The position numbers were made by a program, and so were the translations under genes. From Methylorubrum aminovorans (lineage in GTDB: Bacteria > Pseudomonadota > Alphaproteobacteria > Rhizobiales > Beijerinckiaceae), in the NCBI RefSeq assembly GCF_022179725.1, contig NZ_BPRC01000029.1:1-53489 (forward strand): 53,489 bases of DNA, written 5' to 3'. Under the pieces are notes generated by a model. It was not told the origin of the DNA and did no database searches. It was given only the letters and a program-made list of their open reading frames with translations. Of the stretch, positions 42,726 through 51,939 are shown one piece after another (the first letter of the stretch is position 1; every line of letters begins with the position of its first letter).

Positions 42726-43012
42726 GTGTCGCCGCTTTCGTTATCGATCCCGAGTTCGGCGCGGATGCGGGTGAACGCCTCATGGACCGGAACGATGCGG
42801 CCCGCCTCCGCATCGGCGACGCCCTCCGCGAGGGCTGCATCAAGGGCTTGCAGCCGGGCCTCCCGCTCCTTCTCCGCGAGATAGCGGCTACGCACGAGAT
42901 CACGGATGTACTCGCTCGTGGTGGCAAAGGCACCCTCACGCACCTTGTCGCGGACAAACTGCTCCAATTCGCGTGTGAGCGTGACGGTCATCTGACCGGT
43001 CGGCGTCGGCAT
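42722..43012 (-). CDS. parD: ParD-type antitoxin
   Basis: 96 residues. MTVTLTRELEQFVRDKV and FATTSEYIRDLVRSRYL form the ribbon-helix-helix DNA-binding part; the acidic C-terminus (ELGIDNESGDT) should wrap the toxin. GGGAGG 6 bases before the ATG at 43012 sets the start, though an internal ATG at 42991 matches the family's usual beginning. The pair should repress its own promoter. Confidence 0.9.
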   Translation of the reverse strand: MPTPTGQMTVTLTRELEQFVRDKVREGAFATTSEYIRDLVRSRYLAEKEREARLQALDAALAEGVADAEAGRIVPVHEAFTRIRAELGIDNESGDT

Positions 43013-43202
43013 CGGTGCCTCCCAATGGCGGCCTTCAAACTCGGTTCAGTGAAAATCACTGCGGCACGCTTGTCCAGCCTCACGCGCCTCGCCGCGAAAC
43101 GGCCTCATTCCGGGCGCCCGAAGCCGGCAGTCTCGGCGTCCTGTCCCTTGCACGGGGTGCCGCTCACGGCGCGTGGATGAAGGACGGATTCGGGCAGCGC
43201 GG

Positions 43203-44372
43203 ATGACGCAGATCGAGCGCTACATATTCAGGATCGCGCTCGGGGCCTTCCTCACCTGCCTGATCGGCCTCACCGGCACGATCTGGGTGACGCAGGCCCT
43301 GCGCGAACTCGATCTCGTGACGGCCAAGGGGCAGACGCTCCTCGTCTTCCTGTTCATCACCGCGCTGTCGCTGCCGACGCTGATCACGGTGATCGCGCCG
43401 GTCGCGCTGTTCATCGCCTGCGTCTACGCGCTCAATAAGCTCAACGGCGATTCCGAGCTCATCGTGATGTCGGCGGCCGGCATGCCGCCGCGCCAGCTGC
43501 TGCGGCCCTTCGCGACGCTCGCCTTCGCCGTCAGTGTCGTCGTCGCCTTCCTGACGATCCAGGTGATGCCCTCCTCCTTCCAGGAACTGCGCGATGTGCT
43601 GACGCGGGTGCGCGGCGATTTCGTCGCCAACGTCGTCAAGGAAGGCCAGTTCACGGCGCTCGACAACGGCATCACCTTCCACTTCCGCGAGCGCGGCGCC
43701 GACGGCTCGCTCCAGGGCCTGTTCATCCAGGACAAGCGCGAGGCCGGCAAGGCGGTGGTCTACCTCGCCGAGCGCGGGCGCGTGGCGGATGTCGACGGGC
43801 AGACCTACCTCGTCCTGGAGAAGGGCAGCATCCACCGTCAGCAGAAGGACAGCCGCGATTCCTCGATCGTGAGCTACGAGCGCTACGCCGTCGATCTCGC
43901 CGCCTTCACGCCCCCGGATTCCGAGACGATCTACAAGCCGCGCGAGCGCTCGACCCTGGCCCTGCTCTTCCCCGATACGGGCGAGGGCTATTACCGCCTG
44001 CAGAAGGGCCGCTTCCGGGCCGAGTTGCATGACCGGCTCTCCGCCTGGCTCTACCCGCTGGCGCTCGCCTTCATCGCGTTCGCCGCGCTCGGCGATCCGC
44101 GCACCACGCGCCAGGGCCGCGGGCTGGCCGTGGCCGGCGCCGTGCTCGGCGTGGTGGCGCTTCGCATCGCGGGCTTTGCCGCGAGCAGCGCCGCCGTGCG
44201 CAGCCCCGGCGCGGTGGTGGCGATCTACGCCGCCCCGCTCGGCGCCATCGCCCTCTCCTGCCTGCTGATCTTCGGCGGCGCCCGGGTGCGGGCGATGAAC
44301 GAGGGGCTCGGCCGGTTCGGGCGCCGGCTCGCGGGGGCCCTGCGGCGGCGCCCGCTGGCCGGGCGCGCCTGA
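43203..44372 (+). CDS. lptF: LPS export permease LptF
   Basis: 389 residues, six membrane segments with a periplasmic beta-jellyroll between segments 3 and 4. N-terminal IERYIFRIALGAFLTCLIGLT and ALNKLNGDSELIVMSAAG (coupling helix) are typical. With LptG and the ATPase LptB it extracts lipopolysaccharide from the inner membrane. First gene of lptF-lptG-lptD, 10 bases before lptG. No close ribosome-binding site other than GCGGATG. Confidence 0.92.
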   Translation: MTQIERYIFRIALGAFLTCLIGLTGTIWVTQALRELDLVTAKGQTLLVFLFITALSLPTLITVIAPVALFIACVYALNKLNGDSELIVMSAAGMPPRQLLRPFATLAFAVSVVVAFLTIQVMPSSFQELRDVLTRVRGDFVANVVKEGQFTALDNGITFHFRERGADGSLQGLFIQDKREAGKAVVYLAERGRVADVDGQTYLVLEKGSIHRQQKDSRDSSIVSYERYAVDLAAFTPPDSETIYKPRERSTLALLFPDTGEGYYRLQKGRFRAELHDRLSAWLYPLALAFIAFAALGDPRTTRQGRGLAVAGAVLGVVALRIAGFAASSAAVRSPGAVVAIYAAPLGAIALSCLLIFGGARVRAMNEGLGRFGRRLAGALRRRPLAGRA

Positions 44373-44382
44373 GGGTGCGATC

Positions 44383-45471
44383 ATGCTGATCGGCGCGACC
44401 CTCGGCCGCTACTTCGCGTGGCGCTTCGTGCGCACCATCCTCGGCGTGTTCCTCACGGTCTTCGCCCTGGTCTACACCCTCGACTTCGTCGAGCTCCTGC
44501 GGCGGGCGGGCGACGCCGAGGGCGCCTCGCCCGGTCTGATGGCGCAGCTCGCGCTCTACCGCACGCCGGCGGTGGCCGAGAGCGTGCTGCCGTTCGCCGT
44601 GCTGTTCGGCTCCATGGCCGCCCTGCTCCAGCTCTCGCGCAAGCTCGAACTCGTGGTGGCGCGGGCCGCTGGCATCTCGGCGTGGCAGTTCCTCCAGCCC
44701 GGCGCCTTCGTGGCGCTGGCGATCGGCGCGCTGGCCATCGGCGCCTACAATCCCCTGTCCGCGGCGCTCAAGCAGCGCTCCAGCGAGATCGAGGCGAAGA
44801 TCTTCGCCAAGGCGACCAAGGCCGGCACCGGCAAGGATCTGTGGCTGCGCCAGCGCAGCGTCGACGGGCAGGCGATCATCCGCGCCGAGACAGCGATCGA
44901 GGGCACGACGACGCTGGCCGGGGTCACTGTGTTCCAGTTCGACGGCGCGGGCGCTTTCACCGCCCAGGTCGAGGCAGCGCAGGCGATCCTGCACGACGGC
45001 TGGTGGGAATTGCGCGATGTGCGCGTTCTCACACGCGACGAACCGCCCGAGAGCCACGAGGTCTACCTCGTCGCCTCGACGCTCGATCCGAGCCAGATCC
45101 GCCAGCGCTTCACCCCCCCGGAATCTGTGCCCTTCTGGCAACTTCCCGAGACCATCGCGCGCCACGAGCGGGCCGGGCTGGATGCCACGCGCTACCGCCT
45201 CCAGTACGATGTGCTGCTGGCAACGCCCCTGCTCTACCTCGCGATGGTTCTCGTGGCGGCAACGGTTTCCTTAAGATTCTTCCGCTTTGGTGGCGTCGGG
45301 AAACTCGTGCTCGGCGGGGTGAGCGCGGGCTTCGTTCTCTACGTCGTGCAGCAGGTCATGGAGGGCCTGGGCGCGTCGGGAATGGTCGCGCCGACAGTGG
45401 CGGCGTGGTTCCCCGCCGTGGTAGGGAGTCTCCTCGGTACGCTCACGCTTCTCTACCAGGAGGACGGCTGA
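44383..45471 (+). CDS. lptG: LPS export permease LptG
   Basis: 362 residues with the same plan as LptF: TLGRYFAWRFVRTILGVFLTV at the start, ALLQLSRKLELVVARAAGIS as coupling helix, a periplasmic domain at about 100-255, and three C-terminal helices. Partner of LptF in the LptB2FG extractor. The following lptD begins within 10 bases or about 105 bases later, depending on start choice. Confidence 0.93.
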   Translation: MLIGATLGRYFAWRFVRTILGVFLTVFALVYTLDFVELLRRAGDAEGASPGLMAQLALYRTPAVAESVLPFAVLFGSMAALLQLSRKLELVVARAAGISAWQFLQPGAFVALAIGALAIGAYNPLSAALKQRSSEIEAKIFAKATKAGTGKDLWLRQRSVDGQAIIRAETAIEGTTTLAGVTVFQFDGAGAFTAQVEAAQAILHDGWWELRDVRVLTRDEPPESHEVYLVASTLDPSQIRQRFTPPESVPFWQLPETIARHERAGLDATRYRLQYDVLLATPLLYLAMVLVAATVSLRFFRFGGVGKLVLGGVSAGFVLYVVQQVMEGLGASGMVAPTVAAWFPAVVGSLLGTLTLLYQEDG

Positions 45472-45477
45472 TGCGCG

Positions 45478-48165
45478 GTGCTCCGGGTGGGGACGGGTTC
45501 GGTCGTGCAAGGGGCTGTCTGGCCAGGGACTGTCTGGGTCGTCGTGCAGGGGGCTGCACAGGGTTCGAGGGACGCGTTGCGTAAGGTCGCCGACATCGCG
45601 ATCACGGTCTCCATGGCCGCACTGCTGACGGCAGCCTACGGGCTCGCCGCGCCGCGCGCCCATGCCCAGGCCGGACTCGAAAAATTCGCCGGCTCCAAGG
45701 GAGACGAGAAGGGCCAGCGCCTGCTCGTCGAGGCCGACGAGCTGATCTACGACAACGACCGCAACACCGTGACCGCCCGCGGCAATGCCGAGCTGCATTA
45801 CGGCGCGCGCACGCTCCAGGCCGACCGGGTGCGCTACGACCGCGGCACGAGCCGGGTCTTCGCCGAGGGCAATGTCCGCCTCACCGACGAGACCGGGGCG
45901 CTGGTCACCGGCGAGCGGATGGAGCTGACCGACGACTTCAAGAACGGCTTCGTCGACGCCCTGCGCATTCAGCAGACGGTCCAGCTCAAGGGCGAGACGG
46001 TGCGCACCCGCATCTCCGCCCCGCGGGCGGAGCGAATCGCGGGCGAGCAATCGAGCTTCGATTACGCCACCTACACCGCCTGCGAGCCGTGCAAGGACCG
46101 TCCTGAGACGCCGCCGCTGTGGCAGATCAAGGCGGCCAAGATCATCCACAACAATGAGACCCACACCATCAGTTACGAGGATTCGACCCTCGAACTCGGT
46201 GGCATCCCGGTCGCCTACCTGCCCTATTTCGAGTCTGCCGACCCGACGGTGAAGCGCAAGTCCGGCTTCCTGACGCCGCGCTTCATCACCTCGACGGCGA
46301 TCGGCACCGGCGTGGCAACGCCCTATTTCTTCAACCTCGATCCGAGCTACGACCTGACCGTCTCGCCCGCCTTCGTCTCGCGCCAGGGCGTGTTGGGCCA
46401 GGCCGAGTTCCGCCAGCGGCTCGACAACGGCAGCTACAATCTGCGCCTGTCGGGCATCTTCCAGACGACGCCCTCGGCTTTCCTGCCGGGGCCGCTGGGA
46501 GCGGCCGACCGCGAGTTCCGCGGCTCGGTCGAGTCGCGCGGGCGCTTCTTCATCAACGAGCACTGGCGCACGGGCTGGGACCTCGTCGGCGTGACCGACA
46601 AGTGGTTCCTCGACAATTACCGCATCCGCAACCAGAGCATCACCACCGACTATTTCCGCGAGGCGGTCTCGTCCGCCTACCTGATCGGCCAGGGCGACCG
46701 CTCCTGGTTCGAGGCGCGCGGCTACTACTTCAAGGCCCTGTCGAGCTTCGACTGGCAGAAGGAGCAGCCCGTCGTCCTGCCCGTCATCGATTACGACAAG
46801 CGCATCGACGGCCCGCAGCCGATCGGCGGCGAGGTCCGCTTCGAGGCCAACGTCACCAGCCTGACCCGCGAGGCGACCGACTTCCAGGGCATCCCGCGCA
46901 CCGGCAGCTACCTGTTCGCCCCGAGCGTCAACGGGATCAGCTACCCGCTCTACGAGACCTGCACCACCTTCGTGCGCGACCGCTGCATCGTGCGCGGTCT
47001 CGGCGGCACCGATACGCGGCTCTCCGCCCAGGTCTCCTGGCGGCGCAGCTTCATCGACGAGATCGGCCAGGTCTTCACGCCGTTCGCCTACCTGCGCACC
47101 GACGCCTTCTTCGTGAATCCGAGCCGGTCGGGCTTCCAGAACCCGCTGGTGAACAACATCACCACCGTCGATGACGGCTTCTCCGGCCGCGTCATGCCGG
47201 CGATCGGCCTCGATTACCGCTATCCCTTCGTCGCCGATTTCGGCGGGCTCGGCGTTCACACCCTGGAGCCGATCGCCCAGGTGATCGCCCGGCCCTCCGA
47301 GACCCGCATCGGCCGGCTGCCGAACGAGGACGCGCAGAGCCTCGTCTTCGACGACACCTCCCTGTTCCAGTGGGACAAGTTCTCCGGCTGGGACCGGGTC
47401 GAGGGCGGCGTGCGGGCCAATCTCGGCGCGCAGTACTCCGTCGTGACCCCGACCGGGTGGTACGCCAACCTGATGTTCGGCGAGTCGATCCAGATCGCGG
47501 GCGTGAACTCGTTCCGCCGCGGCGATCTCGCCAATGTCGGCCTCGATTCCGGCCTGGAGAACCGCCGCTCGGACTTCGTCAGCCGCTTCCAGCTCTCGCC
47601 CAACCAGAACATCAGCTTCATCGCCCGCGCCCGCTTCGACCAGCGCGACTTCGCCGTGAACCGGTTCGAGGCCGGCCTGACCGCGCGCTTCGCGCCGTTC
47701 CTGCCGCTCGAGACCTCGGTGTTCTACTCCACCTACGAGGCGCAGCCGGCCCTGGGCTTCCCCCATCGCCGCGAGGGCGTGACGGCGTCGGCCACCTATC
47801 GCATCACCCCGAACTGGTTCGTCACCGGCTCGGCGCTCGTCGACCTCACCCACTATCTCGACACGCGCGACACCTTCACCGACTACTACACCGCCTACCT
47901 CGCCAACCCGGTCGGCCTGGCGCCGATCTACAACAATCCGGGCAAGGCCTACCTCTCCGGCATGAGCCTCGGCGGCGGCTATCAGGACGAGTGCACCACG
48001 GTCTCGCTCAACTACATCGTCTCGCCCATCGCCACCGCGATCGGCGTGCGCGAGCGCAACCAGACCGTGCTGCTGCGCCTGGAGCTGAAGACGCTGGGTG
48101 AGGCGGATCTGCGCCAGAACGTCAGCACCTCGGCCACCGCCGACGGTATCGCCTCGGTGCGCTGA
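45478..48165 (+). CDS. lptD: LPS-assembly protein LptD
   Basis: 895 residues from GTG 45478, or 862 from TTG 45577. The TTG start (MRKVADIAITVSMAALLTAA) gives a normal signal peptide ending ...PRAHAQA, so I favour it. An OstA-like periplasmic domain (VEADELIYDNDRNTVTARGNA, about residues 80-200) precedes the beta-barrel. YTACEPCKDRP holds the conserved Cys pair and LGGIPVAYLPYFESADPTVKRKSGFLTP is a family signature. LptD inserts LPS into the outer leaflet with LptE. Confidence 0.93.
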   Translation: MLRVGTGSVVQGAVWPGTVWVVVQGAAQGSRDALRKVADIAITVSMAALLTAAYGLAAPRAHAQAGLEKFAGSKGDEKGQRLLVEADELIYDNDRNTVTARGNAELHYGARTLQADRVRYDRGTSRVFAEGNVRLTDETGALVTGERMELTDDFKNGFVDALRIQQTVQLKGETVRTRISAPRAERIAGEQSSFDYATYTACEPCKDRPETPPLWQIKAAKIIHNNETHTISYEDSTLELGGIPVAYLPYFESADPTVKRKSGFLTPRFITSTAIGTGVATPYFFNLDPSYDLTVSPAFVSRQGVLGQAEFRQRLDNGSYNLRLSGIFQTTPSAFLPGPLGAADREFRGSVESRGRFFINEHWRTGWDLVGVTDKWFLDNYRIRNQSITTDYFREAVSSAYLIGQGDRSWFEARGYYFKALSSFDWQKEQPVVLPVIDYDKRIDGPQPIGGEVRFEANVTSLTREATDFQGIPRTGSYLFAPSVNGISYPLYETCTTFVRDRCIVRGLGGTDTRLSAQVSWRRSFIDEIGQVFTPFAYLRTDAFFVNPSRSGFQNPLVNNITTVDDGFSGRVMPAIGLDYRYPFVADFGGLGVHTLEPIAQVIARPSETRIGRLPNEDAQSLVFDDTSLFQWDKFSGWDRVEGGVRANLGAQYSVVTPTGWYANLMFGESIQIAGVNSFRRGDLANVGLDSGLENRRSDFVSRFQLSPNQNISFIARARFDQRDFAVNRFEAGLTARFAPFLPLETSVFYSTYEAQPALGFPHRREGVTASATYRITPNWFVTGSALVDLTHYLDTRDTFTDYYTAYLANPVGLAPIYNNPGKAYLSGMSLGGGYQDECTTVSLNYIVSPIATAIGVRERNQTVLLRLELKTLGEADLRQNVSTSATADGIASVR

Positions 48166-48307
48166 GGGCCGCGTCGGCCTGACCTCGGTGCAGCCGAGCC
48201 ACGCCGCCCGCGAAACGGCGCGGCGGGCGCCACCCCGGCCCGCTCCTCGCTTGACCTGTGCGCGGCACGCCCCCGACGGTGGCGCGCAAAACCGGACAGG
48301 AACGGAC

Positions 48308-48784
48308 ATGGCCCTTCTTCAGCGGCTCTTCTCCTACGCCTCCTCGGCCTTCGGCCTGCCGGCTCCGGCCGAGACGGTGCCGGACGGCAGCGAGGAGCAT
48401 CTCGCGGCGACCGCTCTGCTCGTCCACGTCGCCCGCGCCGACGGCGTGCTCGATCCGGCGGAATCCGAGCGGCTGGTGCGGCTCGTGCGCCGCCGCTACG
48501 CCGAGAGCGACGCGGAGGCCGCGAGCCTGATCGAGCGCGCGGCCGCCTTCGAGACGCAGACCCGCGACATGACGAGTCTCGTCGAGCTGATCGGCAGCGA
48601 CGGCAGCAGCCCGGAGGAGCGCGAGCGGCTGCTCGCCATGGCGTGGTCGGTGGCCGGCTCGGACGGTGAGGTGCACGAGTTCGAGGAGGCGCTGGTCTGG
48701 CGCCTCGGCAAGCTCCTGGGCTTCGATGAGGCCGGCATCGCCGCCGCCCGCCACCGCGGCTCCCGTGAGCCCGCCGGCGCCTGA
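48308..48784 (+). CDS. TerB-like domain protein
   Basis: 158 residues. Two repeats of an acidic helix pattern (HVARADGVLDPAESERLVRLV and WSVAGSDGEVHEFEEALVWRLGKLLG) match the TerB/DjlA-type domain with its DGxxxxxE motif, which may bind metal. Cytosolic. The tellurite label comes from the founding member and need not apply here. ACAGGAACGGAC before the ATG provides AGGA. Confidence 0.85.
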   Translation: MALLQRLFSYASSAFGLPAPAETVPDGSEEHLAATALLVHVARADGVLDPAESERLVRLVRRRYAESDAEAASLIERAAAFETQTRDMTSLVELIGSDGSSPEERERLLAMAWSVAGSDGEVHEFEEALVWRLGKLLGFDEAGIAAARHRGSREPAGA

Positions 48785-48801
48785 TGGGCGGTCAGGGGTT
48801 T

Positions 48802-48894
48802 CGAAAGGGCGAGCCCTTTCGCGGGTCCAGGGCAGAGCCCTGGATGACGCCGGGGCTCTGCCCCAGCTCCCGGCCAAAGGAATGACCCCTTTGG
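48802..48894. repeat. Four successive intergenic hairpins
   Basis: Perfect stems: CGAAAGGGC/GCCCTTTCG (48802-48821), CCAGGGC/GCCCTGG (48827-48843), GGGGC/GCCCC (48852-48864) and CCAAAGG/CCTTTGG (48874-48894). They fill the gap between the TerB-like gene and lrgA. It resembles an intergenic repeat I recall from Methylobacterium and related genomes, which may act as terminator for the first gene. Confidence 0.65.
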
Positions 48895-48910
48895 GATTCC
48901 GGACACAATC

Positions 48911-49309
48911 ATGATCGTCAGCCTGACCCTGATTCTGCTCGCCCAGCTTCTGGGCGAGGTGGCGGCCCGCGCCGCCGGCCTGCCGGTGCCGGGGCCGGTG
49001 ATCGGCATGGCGCTGCTCCTCGGCTTCCTGGTGCTGCGCGACCGGACGCGGCCGGCCTCGACCCGCCTTCTGCCGCCGCCCTTGGTCGATGGCGGGCTGG
49101 AGGGCACGGCCAAGGGGATGCTGGCGCATCTCTCGATCCTGTTCGTGCCCGCCGGCGTCGGCATCGTCGGCCGGCTCGACGTGCTGGCGAGCCACGGGCT
49201 CGCGCTCGCCGTGGTGCTCCTCGTCTCCGTGACCCTGACGCTGGCGGCGACCGTGCTCACCTTCGTCGCGGTCTCCAGGCTTCTGGACCGCCGATGGGGC
49301 GACCGATGA
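48911..49309 (+). CDS. lrgA: CidA/LrgA family membrane protein
   Basis: 132 residues, four membrane helices. The family motif GEVAARAAGLPVPGPVIGMALLLGFLVL and the LFVPAGVGIV segment are present. CidA/LrgA proteins are holin-like; with LrgB they affect murein hydrolase activity or transport of glycolate/pyruvate-type metabolites. The stop overlaps the lrgB start (ATGA). Confidence 0.88.
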   Translation: MIVSLTLILLAQLLGEVAARAAGLPVPGPVIGMALLLGFLVLRDRTRPASTRLLPPPLVDGGLEGTAKGMLAHLSILFVPAGVGIVGRLDVLASHGLALAVVLLVSVTLTLAATVLTFVAVSRLLDRRWGDR

Positions 49310-50022
49310 CGGGCGAGTTCGCCCTCTGGGTCTATCTCAGCCACACGCCGCTCCTGTGGCTCACGGTGACGCTGCTGGCCTACGCGGTGGCCGACCGCGC
49401 CTTCCAGGCGGCGGGGCGTCACCCGCTCGCCAACCCGGTCATCCACGCGATCTGGATGATCGGCCTCGTGCTGACGCTCACCGGCACGCCCTACCGCGCC
49501 TATTTCGAGGGCGCACAGTTCGTGCACTTCCTGCTCGGGCCGGCCACGGTGGCGCTCGCCGTGCCGCTCTACGAGCGCCGGGCGACGGTGATGCGCGCGC
49601 TCCTGCCGATGCTGGCGGCTTTGGCCGTCGGCTGCGTCACCGCAATGACCTCGGCCCTCGTCTTCGCCCGGCTCGTCGGCATCCCCGACGACGTGCGCCT
49701 CGCCCTGGCCCCGAAATCCGTGACCACGGGTGTGGCCATGGGCATCGTCGAGGCGCTCGGCGGCGACCCGACGCTCGCCGCCGTGCTGGTGATGCTGACC
49801 GGCATGGCGGGCGCCGTGATCGTCACGCCGCTGATGCGGACCCTCCGCATCGAGGACATGCGCGCCCGCGGCTTCGCGGCAGGGCTGGCCGCCCACGGCC
49901 TCGGCACCGCCCGCGCCTTCCAGGTCAGCGAAGTCGCCGGCACGTTCGCCGGCATCGCCATGGGTCTGAACGCGTTCCTGACGGCGATCCTGGTTCCCGT
50001 CGTGGTGAGCCTGTTGCGGTGA
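49306..50022 (+). CDS. lrgB: CidB/LrgB family membrane protein
   Basis: 238 residues from ATG 49306 (overlapping the lrgA stop), seven to eight membrane helices. YEGAQFVHFLLGPATVALAVPLY, KSVTTGVAMGI, and ARGFAAGLAAHGLGTARA are the family signatures. Partner of LrgA. A related protein in plastids exports glycolate; the substrate here is open. Confidence 0.9.
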   Translation: MTGEFALWVYLSHTPLLWLTVTLLAYAVADRAFQAAGRHPLANPVIHAIWMIGLVLTLTGTPYRAYFEGAQFVHFLLGPATVALAVPLYERRATVMRALLPMLAALAVGCVTAMTSALVFARLVGIPDDVRLALAPKSVTTGVAMGIVEALGGDPTLAAVLVMLTGMAGAVIVTPLMRTLRIEDMRARGFAAGLAAHGLGTARAFQVSEVAGTFAGIAMGLNAFLTAILVPVVVSLLR

Positions 50023-50195
50023 GCGTCCGGATTGCGCTGCAACGCAACGCGCCGTAAACCTCACCGCAATCGCTCGGACCCGGTGCAAGCCCGGGTGGCT
50101 CTTCCGGCCGCCGATCCGCCGGACCACGCATTCGCGACGCTCGTTTCCCTCCCCGCATCGTCGGCGGAGCCCGCGTCCCTCTGCGGATTCTCTTC

Positions 50196-51689
50196 ATGTC
50201 ATCGATTTCCACGACCGCCCGCGGGCGGTTCGCCGCGTCTTGGTTCGGCTCACCCTGGGCCGACATCCTCTCCGGCATCGTCGTCGCCCTCGCCCTGATC
50301 CCGGAGGCGATCGGCTTCTCGGTGATCGCCGGGGTCGATCCCAAGGTCGGTCTCTACGCCTCGGTCGTCATCGCGTGCGTCATCGCCTTCGCCGGCGGAC
50401 GCCCGGCGATGATCTCGGCCGCCACCGCCGCGACGGCCGTGGTGATGGCCGATCTCGTGCGCGACCATGGCGTCCAGTACCTGTTCGCCGCCACGATCCT
50501 GATGGGCGTGTTCCAGATCCTCGCCGGGCTGGCGAGGCTCGGGCGGCTGATGCGCTTCGTCTCGCGCTCGGTGATGACGGGCTTCGTCAACGCGCTGGCG
50601 ATCCTGATCTTTCTGGCGCAGCTCCCCGAACTCACCGGCGTGACCCCGGCCACCTACGGGCTGATCGCGTTGGGGCTCGCCATCATCTACGGCTTCCCGA
50701 GAATCACCCGCGTGGTGCCCTCGCCGCTGGTGGCCATCGCCGTGCTCACGGCGCTCACCGCCTGGCTCGGGCTCGACGTGCGCACCGTCGCCCATCTCGG
50801 CGAACTGCCCAAAGCCCTGCCGAGCTTTGCTCTGCCCGACGTGCCGCTCACCTTCGAGACCCTGCGGATCATCCTGCCCTATTCCGCGACGCTCGCCGCG
50901 GTCGGCCTGCTGGAGAGCCTGCTCACCGCGCAGATCGTCGACGACATGACCGATACCGGCAGTTCGAAGAACCGGGAATGCCTGGGCCAGGGGCTGGCCA
51001 ACATGAGTTCGGCCGTGTTCGGCGGCATGGGTGGCTGCGCCATGATCGGGCAATCGGTCATCAACGTCTCGTCCGGTGCCCGCGGCCGGCTCTCGACGCT
51101 GGTGGCGGGCGGATTCCTCCTCGTGCTGCTGGTGCTGCTGCAGGACCTTCTGGCCATCGTCCCCGTCGCGGCGCTGACAGCGGTGATGATCATGGTCTCG
51201 TTGAACACCTTCTCCTGGCGCTCGCTACTGGACTTGCGCACCAACCCGCTGCCCTCCTCCCTGGTGATGCTCGCCACCGTCGCGGTGGTGGTCGCCACAC
51301 GGGATCTGGCCATCGGCGTGCTCGTCGGCGTGCTGCTCTCGGGCGTGTTCTTCGCCGGAAAAGTCGCGCGGATGAGCCGGATCACCGCCGAGCTGTCGCC
51401 GGACGGGCGCACCCGCACCTACCGGGTCTCGGGCCAGGTGTTCTTCGCCTCCGCCGGCACCTTCACCGATACGATCGATGTCCGCGAGCCGGTGGAGCGC
51501 CTCGTCATCGATGTCCACGCGGCGCATTTCTGGGACATCTCCGCGGTCGGCGCCCTCGACCGCGTGGTGATGAAGGCCCGCGCCAACGGCAAAGCCGTCG
51601 AGGTGGTCGGCCTCAACGAGGCCAGCGCCACCCTGGTCGAGCGCTTCGGCCGGCACGACAAGGCGGAGGCTTCGCTGCCGACGCATTGA
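50196..51689 (+). CDS. SulP-family anion transporter with STAS domain
   Basis: 497 residues. About 11-12 membrane segments (50-390) start with SPWADILSGIVVALALIPEAIGFS, the SulP signature. The region NRECLGQGLANMSSAVFGGMGGCAMIGQS matches the conserved central motif. The STAS domain is at about 400-490 (VERLVIDVHAAHFWDISAVGALDRVV), where the Asp of WDIS replaces the usual DxSG Ser-containing loop. Imports sulfate, bicarbonate or a dicarboxylate; not resolvable here. Confidence 0.9.
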   Translation: MSSISTTARGRFAASWFGSPWADILSGIVVALALIPEAIGFSVIAGVDPKVGLYASVVIACVIAFAGGRPAMISAATAATAVVMADLVRDHGVQYLFAATILMGVFQILAGLARLGRLMRFVSRSVMTGFVNALAILIFLAQLPELTGVTPATYGLIALGLAIIYGFPRITRVVPSPLVAIAVLTALTAWLGLDVRTVAHLGELPKALPSFALPDVPLTFETLRIILPYSATLAAVGLLESLLTAQIVDDMTDTGSSKNRECLGQGLANMSSAVFGGMGGCAMIGQSVINVSSGARGRLSTLVAGGFLLVLLVLLQDLLAIVPVAALTAVMIMVSLNTFSWRSLLDLRTNPLPSSLVMLATVAVVVATRDLAIGVLVGVLLSGVFFAGKVARMSRITAELSPDGRTRTYRVSGQVFFASAGTFTDTIDVREPVERLVIDVHAAHFWDISAVGALDRVVMKARANGKAVEVVGLNEASATLVERFGRHDKAEASLPTH

Positions 51690-51804
51690 GGGGCACGGGC
51701 AGCGCCGCAGGAGGGGGCGGCGCGTTCCGTTTCCAGTCCTGGTTGTGCGGTGCGGTCGAAACTCGCTAGTGTCGCTCCGACGATGACGCGGGATCCGCGG
51801 CTCT

Positions 51805-51905
51805 AGAGCATCGCCCTGGATATCGGATCCAGGACGATGCTCTATCCTCTTGTTTCCGCATCGTCTTTCCCCGAAAGCCGGCGGCCGCCTCTCGGGACGA
51901 TGCTC
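51805..51905. repeat. GCATCG-type intergenic repeat
   Basis: AGAGCATCG (51805-51813) pairs with CGATGCTCT (51835-51843), with inner arms CCTGGA (51815-51820) and TCCAGG (51828-51833). A second, looser pair lies just after it (GCATCGTC at about 51858 with GACGATGC at about 51897). It stands beyond sulP and could end its transcript. Confidence 0.6.
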
Positions 51906-51939
51906 AAGGCCGCGCCGGCCCGTTGCCCCGAGAGGCGCC

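Noticed and set aside
45271..48309. A minus-strand frame of about 1,000 codons opposite lptD
   Set aside because: No domains; Ala/Gly/Val/Arg/Glu-rich shadow of lptD.
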